Assembly (NCBI GenBank): GCA_030684415.1
Contig: JAUXNL010000054.1
Location: forward strand, 1-10,352
Source of the DNA: Moraxellaceae bacterium
GTDB taxonomy: Bacteria; Pseudomonadota; Gammaproteobacteria; Pseudomonadales; Moraxellaceae
Reading direction: 5' to 3'
DNA: 10,352 nt
The stretch's first letter is position 1. Each line of letters begins with the position of its first letter. Under the pieces are notes generated by a model. The model worked only from the letters and a program-made list of their open reading frames with translations, made no database searches and had not been told where the DNA came from. The position numbers and the translations under genes are program-made. Shown in pieces: positions 1 to 6,030 of this stretch.

Positions 1-113
1 TTGTCGGTACCGTGTTGAAGGTAGGCGCTCCCGCCGCTGCTCGCAGGAGCAGCTCTTCGCAGGTGCCGAAAATCCGGCCTCTCCGATCGTCGCCCTGGAG
101 AGCCGCAGACTCC

Positions 114-145
114 CGTCGTCCCCGCGTAGGCGGCGATCCAGTGCC
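114..145. repeat. Degenerate palindromic intergenic repeat
   Basis: This stretch resembles the widespread proteobacterial intergenic repeat of the form CCCCGCGCAGGCGGGGATCC followed by AGTGCC, here with several substitutions (CCCCGCGTAGGCGGCGATCC). The resemblance is from memory of the repeat type. Only one copy is present in the window, so it cannot be confirmed internally. The rest of positions 1-200 holds a 7-bp hairpin (arms 36-42 and 47-53) and no supported gene. Confidence 0.35.
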
Positions 146-199
146 GGCAGGCTGTTCTGGCTACGCTCGCGATCGGCTACGCGGTTACGCCGACTCTTC

Positions 200-559
200 C
201 TAGAACGGGCCCATTTTCAGTGGCGAGCTTTGCCGCAATGCCGGATGGCTGCTGTGGTAGTAGACCGGGATGTCGAGCGGGCGCATGAGGTCGGCGAGAC
301 GGCGAGAGAGAATCAGCCCCTGCAGATGAAATTCGCGCCAGCTCTCACCGGTCTGGCCGGACGGGTGCTGGCGTGCCCAGCTCCAGAACTGCTGCTCAAG
401 CGCGATCAGACGATCGAGCTGTGGATGGCGGTCGAAGCTATCGGCCAGCATCCGGCAGTCGCTGCGGGCAAGGTAGTCGCCCGCTGGATTGCGGGCATAG
501 ATGTGATAGATGTCGGCCTGCACAATGATGGCCGATGGAGACAGCGCGGACTCGTCCAT
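200..559 (-). CDS. Unrecognised 119-aa protein divergent from an XRE regulator
   Basis: I do not recognise this family. The start at 559 is chosen because AAGGAG lies 10 nt upstream (570-575 on the plus strand), whereas the longer frame begins at a TTG without such a site. The protein has no signal peptide or membrane segment. It is rich in aromatic and charged residues, with a central helical-looking stretch LIALEQQFWSWARQH (about residues 51-65), then ESWREFHLQGLILSRRLADL (about 72-91) and IPVYYHS (about 97-103). One Cys (residue 35) follows YLARSD. The bias towards W, R, E, L and Q and the good ribosome site suggest a real cytoplasmic protein. It is transcribed divergently from the XRE gene, from a spacer of 136 bp holding repeated TTGCG-type sites, so the XRE protein probably controls it. 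It could be an effector or toxin partner of that regulator, but nothing in the sequence shows an activity. Confidence 0.7.
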   Translation of the reverse strand: MDESALSPSAIIVQADIYHIYARNPAGDYLARSDCRMLADSFDRHPQLDRLIALEQQFWSWARQHPSGQTGESWREFHLQGLILSRRLADLMRPLDIPVYYHSSHPALRQSSPLKMGPF

Positions 560-616
560 GAGGGTATTGCTCCTTGGGGGTGGACGCCCGGGCGTCTTGC
601 CCGAAGCGTGATGCGG

Positions 617-671
617 TTTGCGAATACGCAACAATATAGCGCATCGTTTGCGTATTTGCTTTGCGGGTATT
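617..671. promoter_or_regulatory. Candidate operator cluster between the divergent unknown gene and XRE gene
   Basis: The spacer holds a palindrome TTGCG-AATA-CGCAA at 618-631. Two further half-site-like direct repeats follow, TTTGCGTATT at 647-656 and TTTGCGGGTATT at 660-671. The first and second TTTGCG motifs are 30 bp apart, close to three helical turns. A minus-strand -10-like TATATT lies at 633-638, directly beside the palindrome, so a protein bound there would block transcription of the 119-aa gene. Binding by the adjacent XRE protein is inferred from position and family habit. A matching -35 hexamer is not obvious. Confidence 0.5.
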
Positions 672-695
672 ACGGAGGCTCAACAGAATCGCGCC

Positions 696-1040
696 ATGAC
701 GATTGGCGCCCTGTTGAAAAAGCACCGCCTTGCACGCGGATTGACCCTGGAGGCGGTGGCGCTGGAAGCCGGCACCGACCCGGGCAATCTCTCGCGCATC
801 GAACGTGATGCGCAGGAGCCTTCAGCCGCGCTCCTGCGCCAGATTGCCCGTGCGCTGGGCGTGACCGTCAGCGGCCTTTATGGAGAAATGGAGGCGACGC
901 CCGGTGTACGCGAAGTCACGGCCGTGTACGACCGCGGCCAACAACTGCTCCAGCGCCGCTATGCCGAGCTGACCCCCGAAAATCGCCTGTTGGTGATGGA
1001 ATTCATCAAAATGCTCGGGCGCCTGCAAAAGAGCGAGTAA
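696..1040 (+). CDS. XRE-family DNA-binding regulator, SinR-like
   Basis: A 114-aa transcriptional regulator with an N-terminal helix-turn-helix of the XRE/Cro-cI type at about residues 5-62: LKKHRLARGLTLEAVALEAG, then NLSRIERDAQEPSAALLRQI and ARALGVTVSGLY. The C-terminal tail LTPENRLLVMEFIKMLGRL (about 92-110) resembles the short helical dimerisation segment of small SinR-like regulators. The ATG at 696 is chosen because it opens just before the first helix of the domain. GGAGG at 674-678 is 17 nt upstream, which is far for a ribosome site. The frame stays open back to a TTG at 618, but that extension lacks domain character and overlaps the operator. The gene is divergent from the 119-aa unknown gene and probably regulates it and itself through the repeats between them. 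Confidence 0.85.
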   Translation: MTIGALLKKHRLARGLTLEAVALEAGTDPGNLSRIERDAQEPSAALLRQIARALGVTVSGLYGEMEATPGVREVTAVYDRGQQLLQRRYAELTPENRLLVMEFIKMLGRLQKSE

Positions 1041-1660
1041 GAAACCGCCGATTTCATTCCCTGCATCGTGTGCGCCAACGCCACCGCGTACTGTCAGCAA
1101 ATACCCTTTGCCTCCTTGCATGCCCGTGGGCTCACCTCACTGGAATTCCTGTGAGCGTCGACAGGGCGACGTAAAACTCCAGACGCTTTCTGCCTGAGAC
1201 GCCACTTTCGATGCGACGTGGCCATCAACTGGAAAATACCGCCAATGCGTCGATGCCCTCAGTGCGACCCACCCCTTCGGCGGCATACAAGCGAATGAAA
1301 AAGCACAAAGACCATGTCCAGCGACTCAGGTGGCCGAGCACCCGGAGGATGCGGGGTGCTCAACAGCCCGCTGCTCAAAGCGTGCGGCCACTGATCGCTC
1401 GGGTAGGCGCTCCTCTGGGCGATCACCCGTACTCGGCCACTCATGTCGTTTCAATTGGTGATGTGATCCTCGACATCCCTGCGAGCAAGCCTCATGGCCT
1501 GAGACCGTATTTATCCAACACCAATGTCGTTGCCCTCGTAGAAGAGTGATGTAAGCGTCATGCGGTGCCCTGTCCATACTGAGACCGTGGACTTCATGCC
1601 CAGTGCTGGGCGCTGGACGGGCCGCTGAAATGCATGGCGGCAAGGCCAGCTGGCTCAGAG
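1041..1660. other. 620 bp without a convincing gene
   Basis: No reading frame here has a good ribosome site and protein-like composition together. Positions 1041-1154 continue open for 37 codons in frame after the XRE stop. Open frames at 1211-1549 (plus) and 1326-1673 (minus) are rich in R, S, P, H and Q, as expected of chance frames. The last third of the plus frame (about 1440-1549) looks slightly more protein-like (SIGDVILDIPASKP) and could be a degraded remnant of something I cannot name. A hairpin lies at 1336-1361 (GAGCACCC/GGGTGCTC) without a T tract. Confidence 0.5.
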
Positions 1661-1680
1661 AATGGAATAACATTTTTAAT

Positions 1681-1775
1681 CCTACGTAATGCTTCGTATC
1701 AGGCGCATTAAGTAGGAAAAAAAGCCATAAAGACCTGTTTTAGGCTCACTATATAAATTTATTGTAATGCTTCGT
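1681..1775. promoter_or_regulatory. Candidate HipB operators upstream of hipBA
   Basis: An inverted repeat CCTACGTAATGC (1681-1692) / GCATTAAGTAGG (1705-1716) matches at 11 of 12 positions around a 12-bp centre. The 12-bp sequence GTAATGCTTCGT occurs twice exactly, at 1686-1697 and 1764-1775. GTTTTAGG also recurs, at 1737-1744 and 1774-1781. A perfect 10-bp palindrome ATAAATTTAT lies at 1753-1762. HipB proteins of this family repress their own operon at palindromic sites spread over the promoter region, so these repeats are the natural candidates. The assignment is inference from position and symmetry; the sequence is not the E. coli TATCC-N8-GGATA form. Confidence 0.55.
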
Positions 1776-1789
1776 TTTAGGGTTATTAT
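1762..1789 (+). promoter_or_regulatory. Candidate hipBA promoter
   Basis: TTGTAA (1762-1767) and TATTAT (1784-1789) are separated by 16 bp in a strongly AT-rich stretch, giving a plausible sigma-70 promoter starting near 1796. The second GTAATGCTTCGT copy overlaps its -35 element, which would let a bound repressor exclude RNA polymerase. The resulting leader of about 33 nt has no obvious Shine-Dalgarno sequence before the hipB ATG. Confidence 0.5.
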
Positions 1790-1828
1790 GCTAATGAATC
1801 ATCAATAACTACCCGTTTTCGGTTTCTT

Positions 1829-2158
1829 ATGAAAAACTCGACACGCTACACCACTGAAGAGTGGCTGAAGGTCATCGGGGAAAACATGAAGGCCCGGCGC
1901 CTGAGCATCAAACCCCGAAGCCTGACCCAGGAAGAGGTGGCCGATACCGCGCAAGTGTCCCGCAACGCCCTGATCCGGCTTGAGGAAGGATCCGGCTGCT
2001 CCCTGTCCACGTTCGTCAGTGTTCTTCGAGCTCTGAACGACGAGGACAAGCTGCATGTGCTGGTGCCGGCCCCCGAGTTCAGCCCATTAGATCTGCTGGA
2101 AGGCCCGAAGACACGGAAACGCGCAACGCGCCGCAAAGCCAACAAATCAGAGAGCTGA
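1829..2158 (+). CDS. hipB: HipB-like antitoxin, XRE-family repressor
   Basis: A 109-aa protein with a helix-turn-helix at about residues 32-54 (LTQEEVADTAQVSRNALIRL), preceded by the helix EEWLKVIGENMKARRL (about 10-25). It is followed by LSTFVSVLRALNDEDKLHVL (about 59-78), a layout typical of HipB-type antitoxins. The tail is very basic (PKTRKRATRRKANKSES), a likely flexible, protease-sensitive or DNA-contacting end. HipB binds the HipA kinase, neutralises it and represses the operon. The start at 1829 keeps the first helix intact, although CCGTTTTCGGTTTCTT upstream holds no purine-rich ribosome site. The next ATG (codon 20) has GGGGAA upstream but would remove that helix. It ends 2 bp before hipA, so the two are surely co-transcribed. 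Repeats overlapping the promoter suggest autoregulation. Confidence 0.88.
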   Translation: MKNSTRYTTEEWLKVIGENMKARRLSIKPRSLTQEEVADTAQVSRNALIRLEEGSGCSLSTFVSVLRALNDEDKLHVLVPAPEFSPLDLLEGPKTRKRATRRKANKSES

Positions 2159-2160
2159 GC

Positions 2161-3444
2161 ATGGCCTACAAAGCAGTGAATGTTGTCAGAGTGGTGGTGT
2201 GGGGTATGACCGTGGGGGCTGTTGCCCGGCATCCTCAGCGTCGCGCCTACTCATTCCAGTACACCCCCGAATGGATAGCGACGGGCATTGAGCTCGCTCC
2301 CTTGACCATGCCGCTCCAACCGGAGCCCTATGTCTTTGACAATCTGCCTGTAATGACCTTCAAGGGGCTGCCTCCGTTGCTGGCCGACTCTTTGCCCGAT
2401 GACTTCGGGGGCGCCATTGTGACAGCAGCACTGGTTGATGCCGGCGTACCGCCGTCCAAGATTACTGCCCTGGACCGACTGGCCTATCAAGGATCTCGCG
2501 GCATGGGCGCCCTTGAATATGAGCCGGCGCACGGCCCCAAGGACAAGACAACCACGGCCATTAAAATTCATGACCTGGTGGAAGCTTCCCGAAAAGCAGC
2601 GACCGGCACCTTCCTCAACGATACAGAAACACGGGCGGCCATCGTGAACATCCTGGCCGTGGGAACCTCGGCCGGTGGGGCTCGCGCCAAGGCGGTTATC
2701 GCCTACAACCCGGCCACCAAGGAAATGCGATCAGGCCAGGTGCCGGCCGCGGCCGGCTTTGAACAATGGCTGATCAAGTTCGATGGGCTGGGCGCGGACA
2801 AGGAACTCGGCACGACGCAAGACTACGGCCGCATTGAATACGCTTACTCACGCATGGCCAAGGAAGCCGGCATCGACATGGCCGATTGCGACCTGCTGCG
2901 GGAGAACGGCCGGGCACACTTCATGACACGCCGTTTTGACCGGGTGGCCGGCAACAAGGTGCATATTGCCTCGCTGTGCTCCATGGGCCTACTGGACTAC
3001 AAGCTCACCGGCGCGCACAGCTATGAGCAATATTTCGATGTGATCGAGACACTGCGACTGGGAGACGACGCAAAAGCAGAGGCGTTCCGGCGCATGGTGT
3101 TCAATGTCATGTCGGCCAACTGTGATGACCACACGAAGAACCTGAGCTTTACGCTGGCCAAGGGGGGGCAGTGGCAACTGAGCCCTGCCTATGACCTGAC
3201 ACATGCATTCAACCCGCAGGGGGAGTGGACCTATCAGCACCTCATGTCGGTCAACGGCAAGTTCAAGAATATTCGCCATGACGATGTCATGGCGTTAGCA
3301 GACCGGTTCATGGTGCCCCGCCCCTTGTACCTGATAGACCAGGTAACAGCTGGGCTGGCCCGCTGGAAGAAGTACGCTCAGGAAGCAGGGGTCTCCCCCA
3401 CAGAAATAGACCGCGTGGAGAAGGACTTCAATCTGCTCGATTAA
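2161..3444 (+). CDS. hipA: HipA-family serine/threonine kinase toxin
   Basis: A 427-aa protein, close to the usual length of about 440, with both HipA domains. The N-terminal subdomain covers about residues 8-120 (VVVWGMTVGAV; LPPLLADSLPDDFGG at about 71-85). The kinase-like C-terminal domain follows. Visible active-site features are the flexible Gly-rich loop VGTSAGGARAKAV (about 167-179) with Ser170 in the place of the autophosphorylated Ser of E. coli HipA, and Lys206 in WLIKFDG. The catalytic loop NCDDHTKN (320-327) gives Asp322 and Asn327, and the metal-binding Asp345 lies in SPAYDL (341-346). All key residues are present, so it is probably active. HipA kinases phosphorylate translation components, the glutamyl-tRNA synthetase in E. 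coli; the substrate here is unknown. It starts 2 bp after hipB. The stop TAA shares its last two bases with the end of a repeat element, so the original C-terminus may have been longer. Confidence 0.93.
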   Translation: MAYKAVNVVRVVVWGMTVGAVARHPQRRAYSFQYTPEWIATGIELAPLTMPLQPEPYVFDNLPVMTFKGLPPLLADSLPDDFGGAIVTAALVDAGVPPSKITALDRLAYQGSRGMGALEYEPAHGPKDKTTTAIKIHDLVEASRKAATGTFLNDTETRAAIVNILAVGTSAGGARAKAVIAYNPATKEMRSGQVPAAAGFEQWLIKFDGLGADKELGTTQDYGRIEYAYSRMAKEAGIDMADCDLLRENGRAHFMTRRFDRVAGNKVHIASLCSMGLLDYKLTGAHSYEQYFDVIETLRLGDDAKAEAFRRMVFNVMSANCDDHTKNLSFTLAKGGQWQLSPAYDLTHAFNPQGEWTYQHLMSVNGKFKNIRHDDVMALADRFMVPRPLYLIDQVTAGLARWKKYAQEAGVSPTEIDRVEKDFNLLD

Positions 3445-3609
3445 CAGCTTGCTGAAAAATGCTTTTCAGCAAGCTGTTTCCCGGCCAAGGATGGCCGGGT
3501 CGCGAATCAATCACGTCCAAGTGATTGATTCAGCGTGGAGCGATTCCGGACATGTGCCGGAGTCGCGGGCTGAAAAAGCCCGGATGGGCGTTTTTCAGCA
3601 AGCTGTTAA
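3441..3609. mobile_element. 169-bp miniature element with 19-bp terminal inverted repeats
   Basis: The ends TTAACAGCTTGCTGAAAAA (3441-3459) and TTTTTCAGCAAGCTGTTAA (3591-3609) are perfect reverse complements and both finish in TTAA. An additional copy of the right arm at 3463-3478 pairs with the left arm to form a 16-bp hairpin with loop ATGC. Further hairpins follow inside: arms 3480-3486/3493-3499, 3504-3514/3521-3531, 3540-3549/3557-3566 (one G-T pair) and 3566-3571/3577-3582. No protein is encoded. The design is that of a non-autonomous miniature inverted-repeat element moved by a transposase encoded elsewhere. The 16-bp hairpin directly after hipA could also act in transcription termination, although only three Ts follow it. 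Confidence 0.65.
3495..3566. repeat. Structured repeat core, copy A
   Basis: The 21-bp sequence at 3495-3515 (CCGGGTCGCGAATCAATCAC plus G) and the 20-bp GATTCCGGACATGTGCCGGA (3542-3561) are both found unchanged in copy B at 6995-7075. The core folds as two consecutive hairpins: an 11-bp stem with loop GTCCAA (3504-3531), and a 10-bp stem with loop ACATGTG (3540-3566). It lies inside the 169-bp element. Confidence 0.75.
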
Positions 3610-3675
3610 GCCCAAACACAAATAGAAAAACCACGGCCAGCAGAAGCTGTGCGCGGGGCTTAAGGTGTCATTGGG

Positions 3676-3972
3676 TCAAGCGAAAGGCGTTTTTTTACTT
3701 TCGCCAGCAGCGTTATAGAACCTGATAGGGCGGCCATCATTCAGCATCTGATCAATGCCAACTGCCTCCAGCATTTGGCTGGCGGCCTCAATGCCATGGC
3801 CTTGCAAAGCAGCCTTGAAATCATCCAGAGAACGCTCAAAGGCATTGCCGAGAGTAGGGCTGGAGTACAAATAGCCGGGCAACAGATTCAGCGACGCAGC
3901 TGGCTCATCCGGCACATGCTTCAGATATTGGATGTCCATGAATACATAATTGAGGGGGTCGGTCGTAGCCAA
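3676..3972 (-). CDS. Doubtful 98-aa reading frame, possibly a gene remnant
   Basis: I do not recognise the product. The frame opens at a TTG (3972) and is preceded by an in-frame TAG three codons upstream, with no ribosome site at the TTG or at the internal ATG (3939). Its composition is protein-like rather than a chance frame: YLKHVPDEPAASLNLLPGYL, FERSLDDFKAALQGHG, SQMLEAVGIDQMLNDGRP and a C-terminal RFYNAAGESKKTPFA. It lies between the miniature element and the symporter gene. It may be the tail of a larger gene whose start was lost, or a small orphan. The plus strand opposite offers nothing better. About 600 bp around it (3445-4101) hold no other supported gene. Confidence 0.35.
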   Translation of the reverse strand: MATTDPLNYVFMDIQYLKHVPDEPAASLNLLPGYLYSSPTLGNAFERSLDDFKAALQGHGIEAASQMLEAVGIDQMLNDGRPIRFYNAAGESKKTPFA

Positions 3973-4101
3973 TCCGTTCTAGAACTTCATGGCCTTTATC
4001 CGTCTCTTTCGTGAGGCTGTCGGCACAACGCTGGCCGGTGGGCTGACAACGGCGCGCATCTATGCCAGAAAGAGCGCATCCCGCCGCACGGATGCATTGC
4101 T

Positions 4102-4986
4102 ATGACTGGCTCTCCTTTGCTGACCACCCTCCTGCCTGCTGCGCTGGGCATCATCATGCTCGGCCTTGGGCTATCGCTCACGGTGGCGGACTTCACGCGG
4201 GTGCTGCGCTGGCCGCGCCCGGTGCTGGTGGCGCTGGTGTGTCAGGTGCTGTTGTTACCCTTGCTGTGCTTTTTCATTGTCAAAGGCTTCGGTCTTGCGC
4301 CCGCACTGGCCGTGGGCATGATGCTGCTCGCCGCCTCACCCGGTGGCACCAGCGCCAACCTTTACAGCCATCTGGCGCATGGCGACGTGGCCCTGAACAT
4401 CACCCTGACGGCCGTCAGCTCGGTCATTGCGGTGCTGACCATGCCGCTGATCGTGAACCTGTCGCTCGCGTACTTCATGGCGGCCGATCAGGCCCTGCCG
4501 CTCCAGTTCGGCAAGGTGCTGCAAGTGTTTGCGATCGTATTGGGGCCGGTGGCCATCGGCATGGCCGTGCGCCGCCGCTTTCCTGACTTTGCGGCCCGCA
4601 TGGAAAAGCCGGTGAAGTTGATGTCGGCCCTGTTTCTGCTGGCCATCATCGTGCTCGCACTGGTGAAAGACTGGGCCACCGTGGTGGCGTACGCACCGGT
4701 CGTGGGGGGCGCCGCGCTTTGCTTCAATCTGGCCAGCCTGGGGGTGGGCTACTGGGTGCCGCGCCTGCTGCGCATCAGCCGGCGTCAGGCCATCGCCATC
4801 GGCATGGAAATCGGCATCCACAACGGCACGCTGGCGATTGCGTTGGCCCTCAGCCCGTTCCTGCTCAACAACAGCGTCATGGCGATTCCCGCCGCCATCT
4901 ACAGCATCATCATGTTTTTCACGGCGGCCGTGTTCGGCTGGTGGGTCAGCCGCTTGCCGAGCGAGGATGCGGCGGGGCCGCATTAA
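4102..4986 (+). CDS. Bile acid:sodium symporter (BASS) family transporter
   Basis: A 294-aa integral inner-membrane protein with about nine or ten hydrophobic segments, e.g. residues 8-26, 39-60, 66-79, 98-121, 137-155, 173-189, 196-215, 239-254 and 259-282. The family signature occurs twice as the crossed-helix substrate and sodium site: SPGGTSANLYSH (about 79-90) and GMEIGIHNGTLAIALA (about 234-249). BASS transporters couple sodium entry to uptake, or in some cases movement, of organic anions; bacterial members are reported for bile acids and small organic acids such as pantoate and pyruvate. The substrate cannot be read from this sequence. The ATG at 4102 places the first helix at the usual distance, but there is no clear ribosome site. 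It is a single-gene unit whose transcript probably ends at the shared terminator at 5211-5242. Confidence 0.92.
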   Translation: MTGSPLLTTLLPAALGIIMLGLGLSLTVADFTRVLRWPRPVLVALVCQVLLLPLLCFFIVKGFGLAPALAVGMMLLAASPGGTSANLYSHLAHGDVALNITLTAVSSVIAVLTMPLIVNLSLAYFMAADQALPLQFGKVLQVFAIVLGPVAIGMAVRRRFPDFAARMEKPVKLMSALFLLAIIVLALVKDWATVVAYAPVVGGAALCFNLASLGVGYWVPRLLRISRRQAIAIGMEIGIHNGTLAIALALSPFLLNNSVMAIPAAIYSIIMFFTAAVFGWWVSRLPSEDAAGPH

Positions 4987-5210
4987 CGACGTGCCGAACT
5001 CGCCCGCCTGTGGATTTTCATGTCTTTCGATGGCCCATGGGCCGTCTCTGCGGGGCAGGGACTTTCTCGATGTGTTGGTGCGCTGGTGTGTGCGGGTGAG
5101 TGGCTGGTCAGTGAATGCCGGCAACTTGTGATGTGGCGAGAGCCGGTTCAGCAGGGCCTTGCGGGTCACAGGGGCAGACGCCTTTGGCGAGTGCATGAAA
5201 TACCACGCAT

Positions 5211-5242
5211 GAAAAAGGGGAGCCCTGAGGCTCCCCTTTTTC
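5211..5242. terminator. Bidirectional rho-independent terminator, symporter and cytochrome c5
   Basis: A perfect 14-bp stem GAAAAAGGGGAGCC / GGCTCCCCTTTTTC with a CTGA loop. It carries a T run on each strand, so it can end the plus-strand symporter transcript and the minus-strand cytochrome transcript, whose stop codon lies 15 bp away. The preceding 224 bp (4987-5210) hold no gene, only a 12-bp palindrome GGCCCATGGGCC at 5032-5043. Confidence 0.9.
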
Positions 5243-5257
5243 GTAGCGGCACCAGAC

Positions 5258-5719
5258 TTACTTGATCATGAAGTCCACAGCGGCCTTGATTTCATCATCC
5301 GAGCAGGTCATGCACATGCCTTTGGCCGGCATGGCGTTGAAGCCCACGATGGCGTGCTTGTAGAGCGTGGCCTTGCCTTGGGCCATACGCTTGCTCCAGT
5401 CAGCCTTGTCGCCCACCTTCGGCGCACCGGCAGCACCGGTAGAGTGACAGCCGGCACAGCTGGCGTTGTACACCACATCGCCTGCGCGCGGGGCGCCGCC
5501 AGTGGCACCGGCAGCAGCAACCGGCGTGGCGCCTTCGCACTCTTTACCTTCGATACAGACGCGGCCGACCGGCTTGATGCGCTCAATGGTGGCGCGCTCG
5601 GAGAACGTCGAGCGTTCGCCCATCGGGTGGGGAGAGACGTCCTTGGTGGATTTGGCCGCAAGAGCAGAGCCGGCCACGGACATGCCGAGTACAGCCAGGA
5701 GCAGGGAGATCTTCTTCAC
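5258..5719 (-). CDS. Cytochrome c5, periplasmic electron carrier
   Basis: A 153-aa secreted monohaem c-type cytochrome. The start is a GTG at 5719 with CGAGG (plus-strand CCTC at 5725-5728) five nt before it; the longer frame starts at an unsupported TTG. Residues 2-22 form a Sec signal peptide (KKISLLLAVLGMSVAGSALA, then AKS). The mature protein carries the haem site CAGCH (88-92), and Met130 in FNAMPAKG is the likely sixth ligand. The class-defining C-terminal motif MCMTCSDDEIKAAVDFM (Cys136, Cys139) marks it as a c5 type. An N-terminal extension before the haem domain has two more cysteines (VCIEGKEC, 55 and 61), as in pseudomonad homologues. It shuttles electrons to terminal oxidases or other acceptors. 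It is monocistronic, with a clear promoter and terminator. Confidence 0.92.
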   Translation of the reverse strand: MKKISLLLAVLGMSVAGSALAAKSTKDVSPHPMGERSTFSERATIERIKPVGRVCIEGKECEGATPVAAAGATGGAPRAGDVVYNASCAGCHSTGAAGAPKVGDKADWSKRMAQGKATLYKHAIVGFNAMPAKGMCMTCSDDEIKAAVDFMIK

Positions 5720-5774
5720 GATTACCTCGACAGGAATCAATACGGGGCAGGCAGGGCTGCCGCAAAGCGCGCGC

Positions 5775-5801
5775 AGTATACCCCCAAAGTCCGTGCGTCA
5801 A
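5775..5801 (-). promoter_or_regulatory. Candidate cytochrome c5 promoter
   Basis: On the minus strand TTGACG (5796-5801) and TATACT (5775-5780) are 15 bp apart, or 16 bp if the first box is read as TTTGAC. Both hexamers are near consensus, and the short spacing suggests moderate or activated use. The leader to the GTG start would be about 50 nt. Confidence 0.5.
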
Positions 5802-5825
5802 AAGCCGGCCGCGCAGTGTTTGCCA

Positions 5826-5854
5826 TGGACGCTGCCACACGTGGCCAGTATGAT
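5826..5854 (+). promoter_or_regulatory. Candidate tRNA-Arg promoter
   Basis: TGGACG (5826-5831) and TATGAT (5849-5854) are separated by 17 bp. The sequence just after the -10 box is GC-rich (TGCCGGCC), like the discriminators of stringently controlled stable-RNA promoters. The predicted start is about 42 nt before the tRNA. Confidence 0.45.
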
Positions 5855-5903
5855 TGCCGGCCTCGTCGGGGCAGGCCAGTGGCAAGCCCTGTACAAGCAT
5901 CAT

Positions 5904-5980
5904 GCGCCAGTAGCTCAGCTGGATAGAGTACTGCCCTCCGAAGGCAGGGGTCGTGGGTTCGAATCCCGCCTGGCGCGCCA
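5904..5980 (+). tRNA. tRNA-Arg, anticodon CCG
   Basis: A full cloverleaf of 77 nt with encoded CCA. The acceptor arms GCGCCAG/CTGGCGC pair perfectly, the discriminator base is G, and the T arm is GTGGG-TTCGAAT-CCCGC. The anticodon arm CTGCC-CTCCGAA-GGCAG gives anticodon CCG, decoding the arginine codon CGG. The strong terminator that follows shows it is a single-gene transcript. Confidence 0.97.
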
Positions 5981-5985
5981 AACAA

Positions 5986-6017
5986 AAAAAGGGGAACCCG
6001 GTCGGGTTCCCCTTTTT
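5986..6017. terminator. Bidirectional terminator, tRNA-Arg and outer-membrane pseudogene
   Basis: A perfect 15-bp stem AAAAAGGGGAACCCG / CGGGTTCCCCTTTTT with a 2-nt gap. The T run on the plus strand ends the tRNA transcript. The matching run on the minus strand lies 14 bp past the stop codon of the convergent outer-membrane reading frame. Confidence 0.92.
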
Positions 6018-6030
6018 CATTGCCCCACGC

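Noticed and set aside
12..203. 63-aa plus-strand frame at the left edge
   Set aside because: It includes RPRVGGDPVPAG, the typical translation of an intergenic palindromic repeat, and lacks a supported start.
1211..1673. Plus- and minus-strand open frames in the gene-poor stretch before hipBA
   Set aside because: No ribosome site, no domain and overlapping antisense partners of similar quality; kept only as a note that a remnant is possible near 1440-1549.
3443..3663. Integron attC site or gene cassette around hipBA
   Set aside because: GTTAAGC at the right end fits the GTTRRRY core, but the left end does not match RYYYAAC and no attC or integrase lies upstream of hipB.
3989..4105. 38-codon plus-strand frame overlapping the symporter ATG by ATGA
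   Set aside because: The overlap would fit translational coupling, but there is no ribosome site before its ATG and no recognisable sequence.
4336..5196. 286-aa minus-strand frame opposite the symporter
   Set aside because: Composition is H, R, Q and D rich as expected of an antisense frame, while the plus strand encodes clear membrane helices and BASS motifs.
5737..5985. Minus-strand frame containing GGIRTHDP
   Set aside because: This is the antisense of the tRNA-Arg T arm and acceptor, a well-known false protein in automatic annotation.
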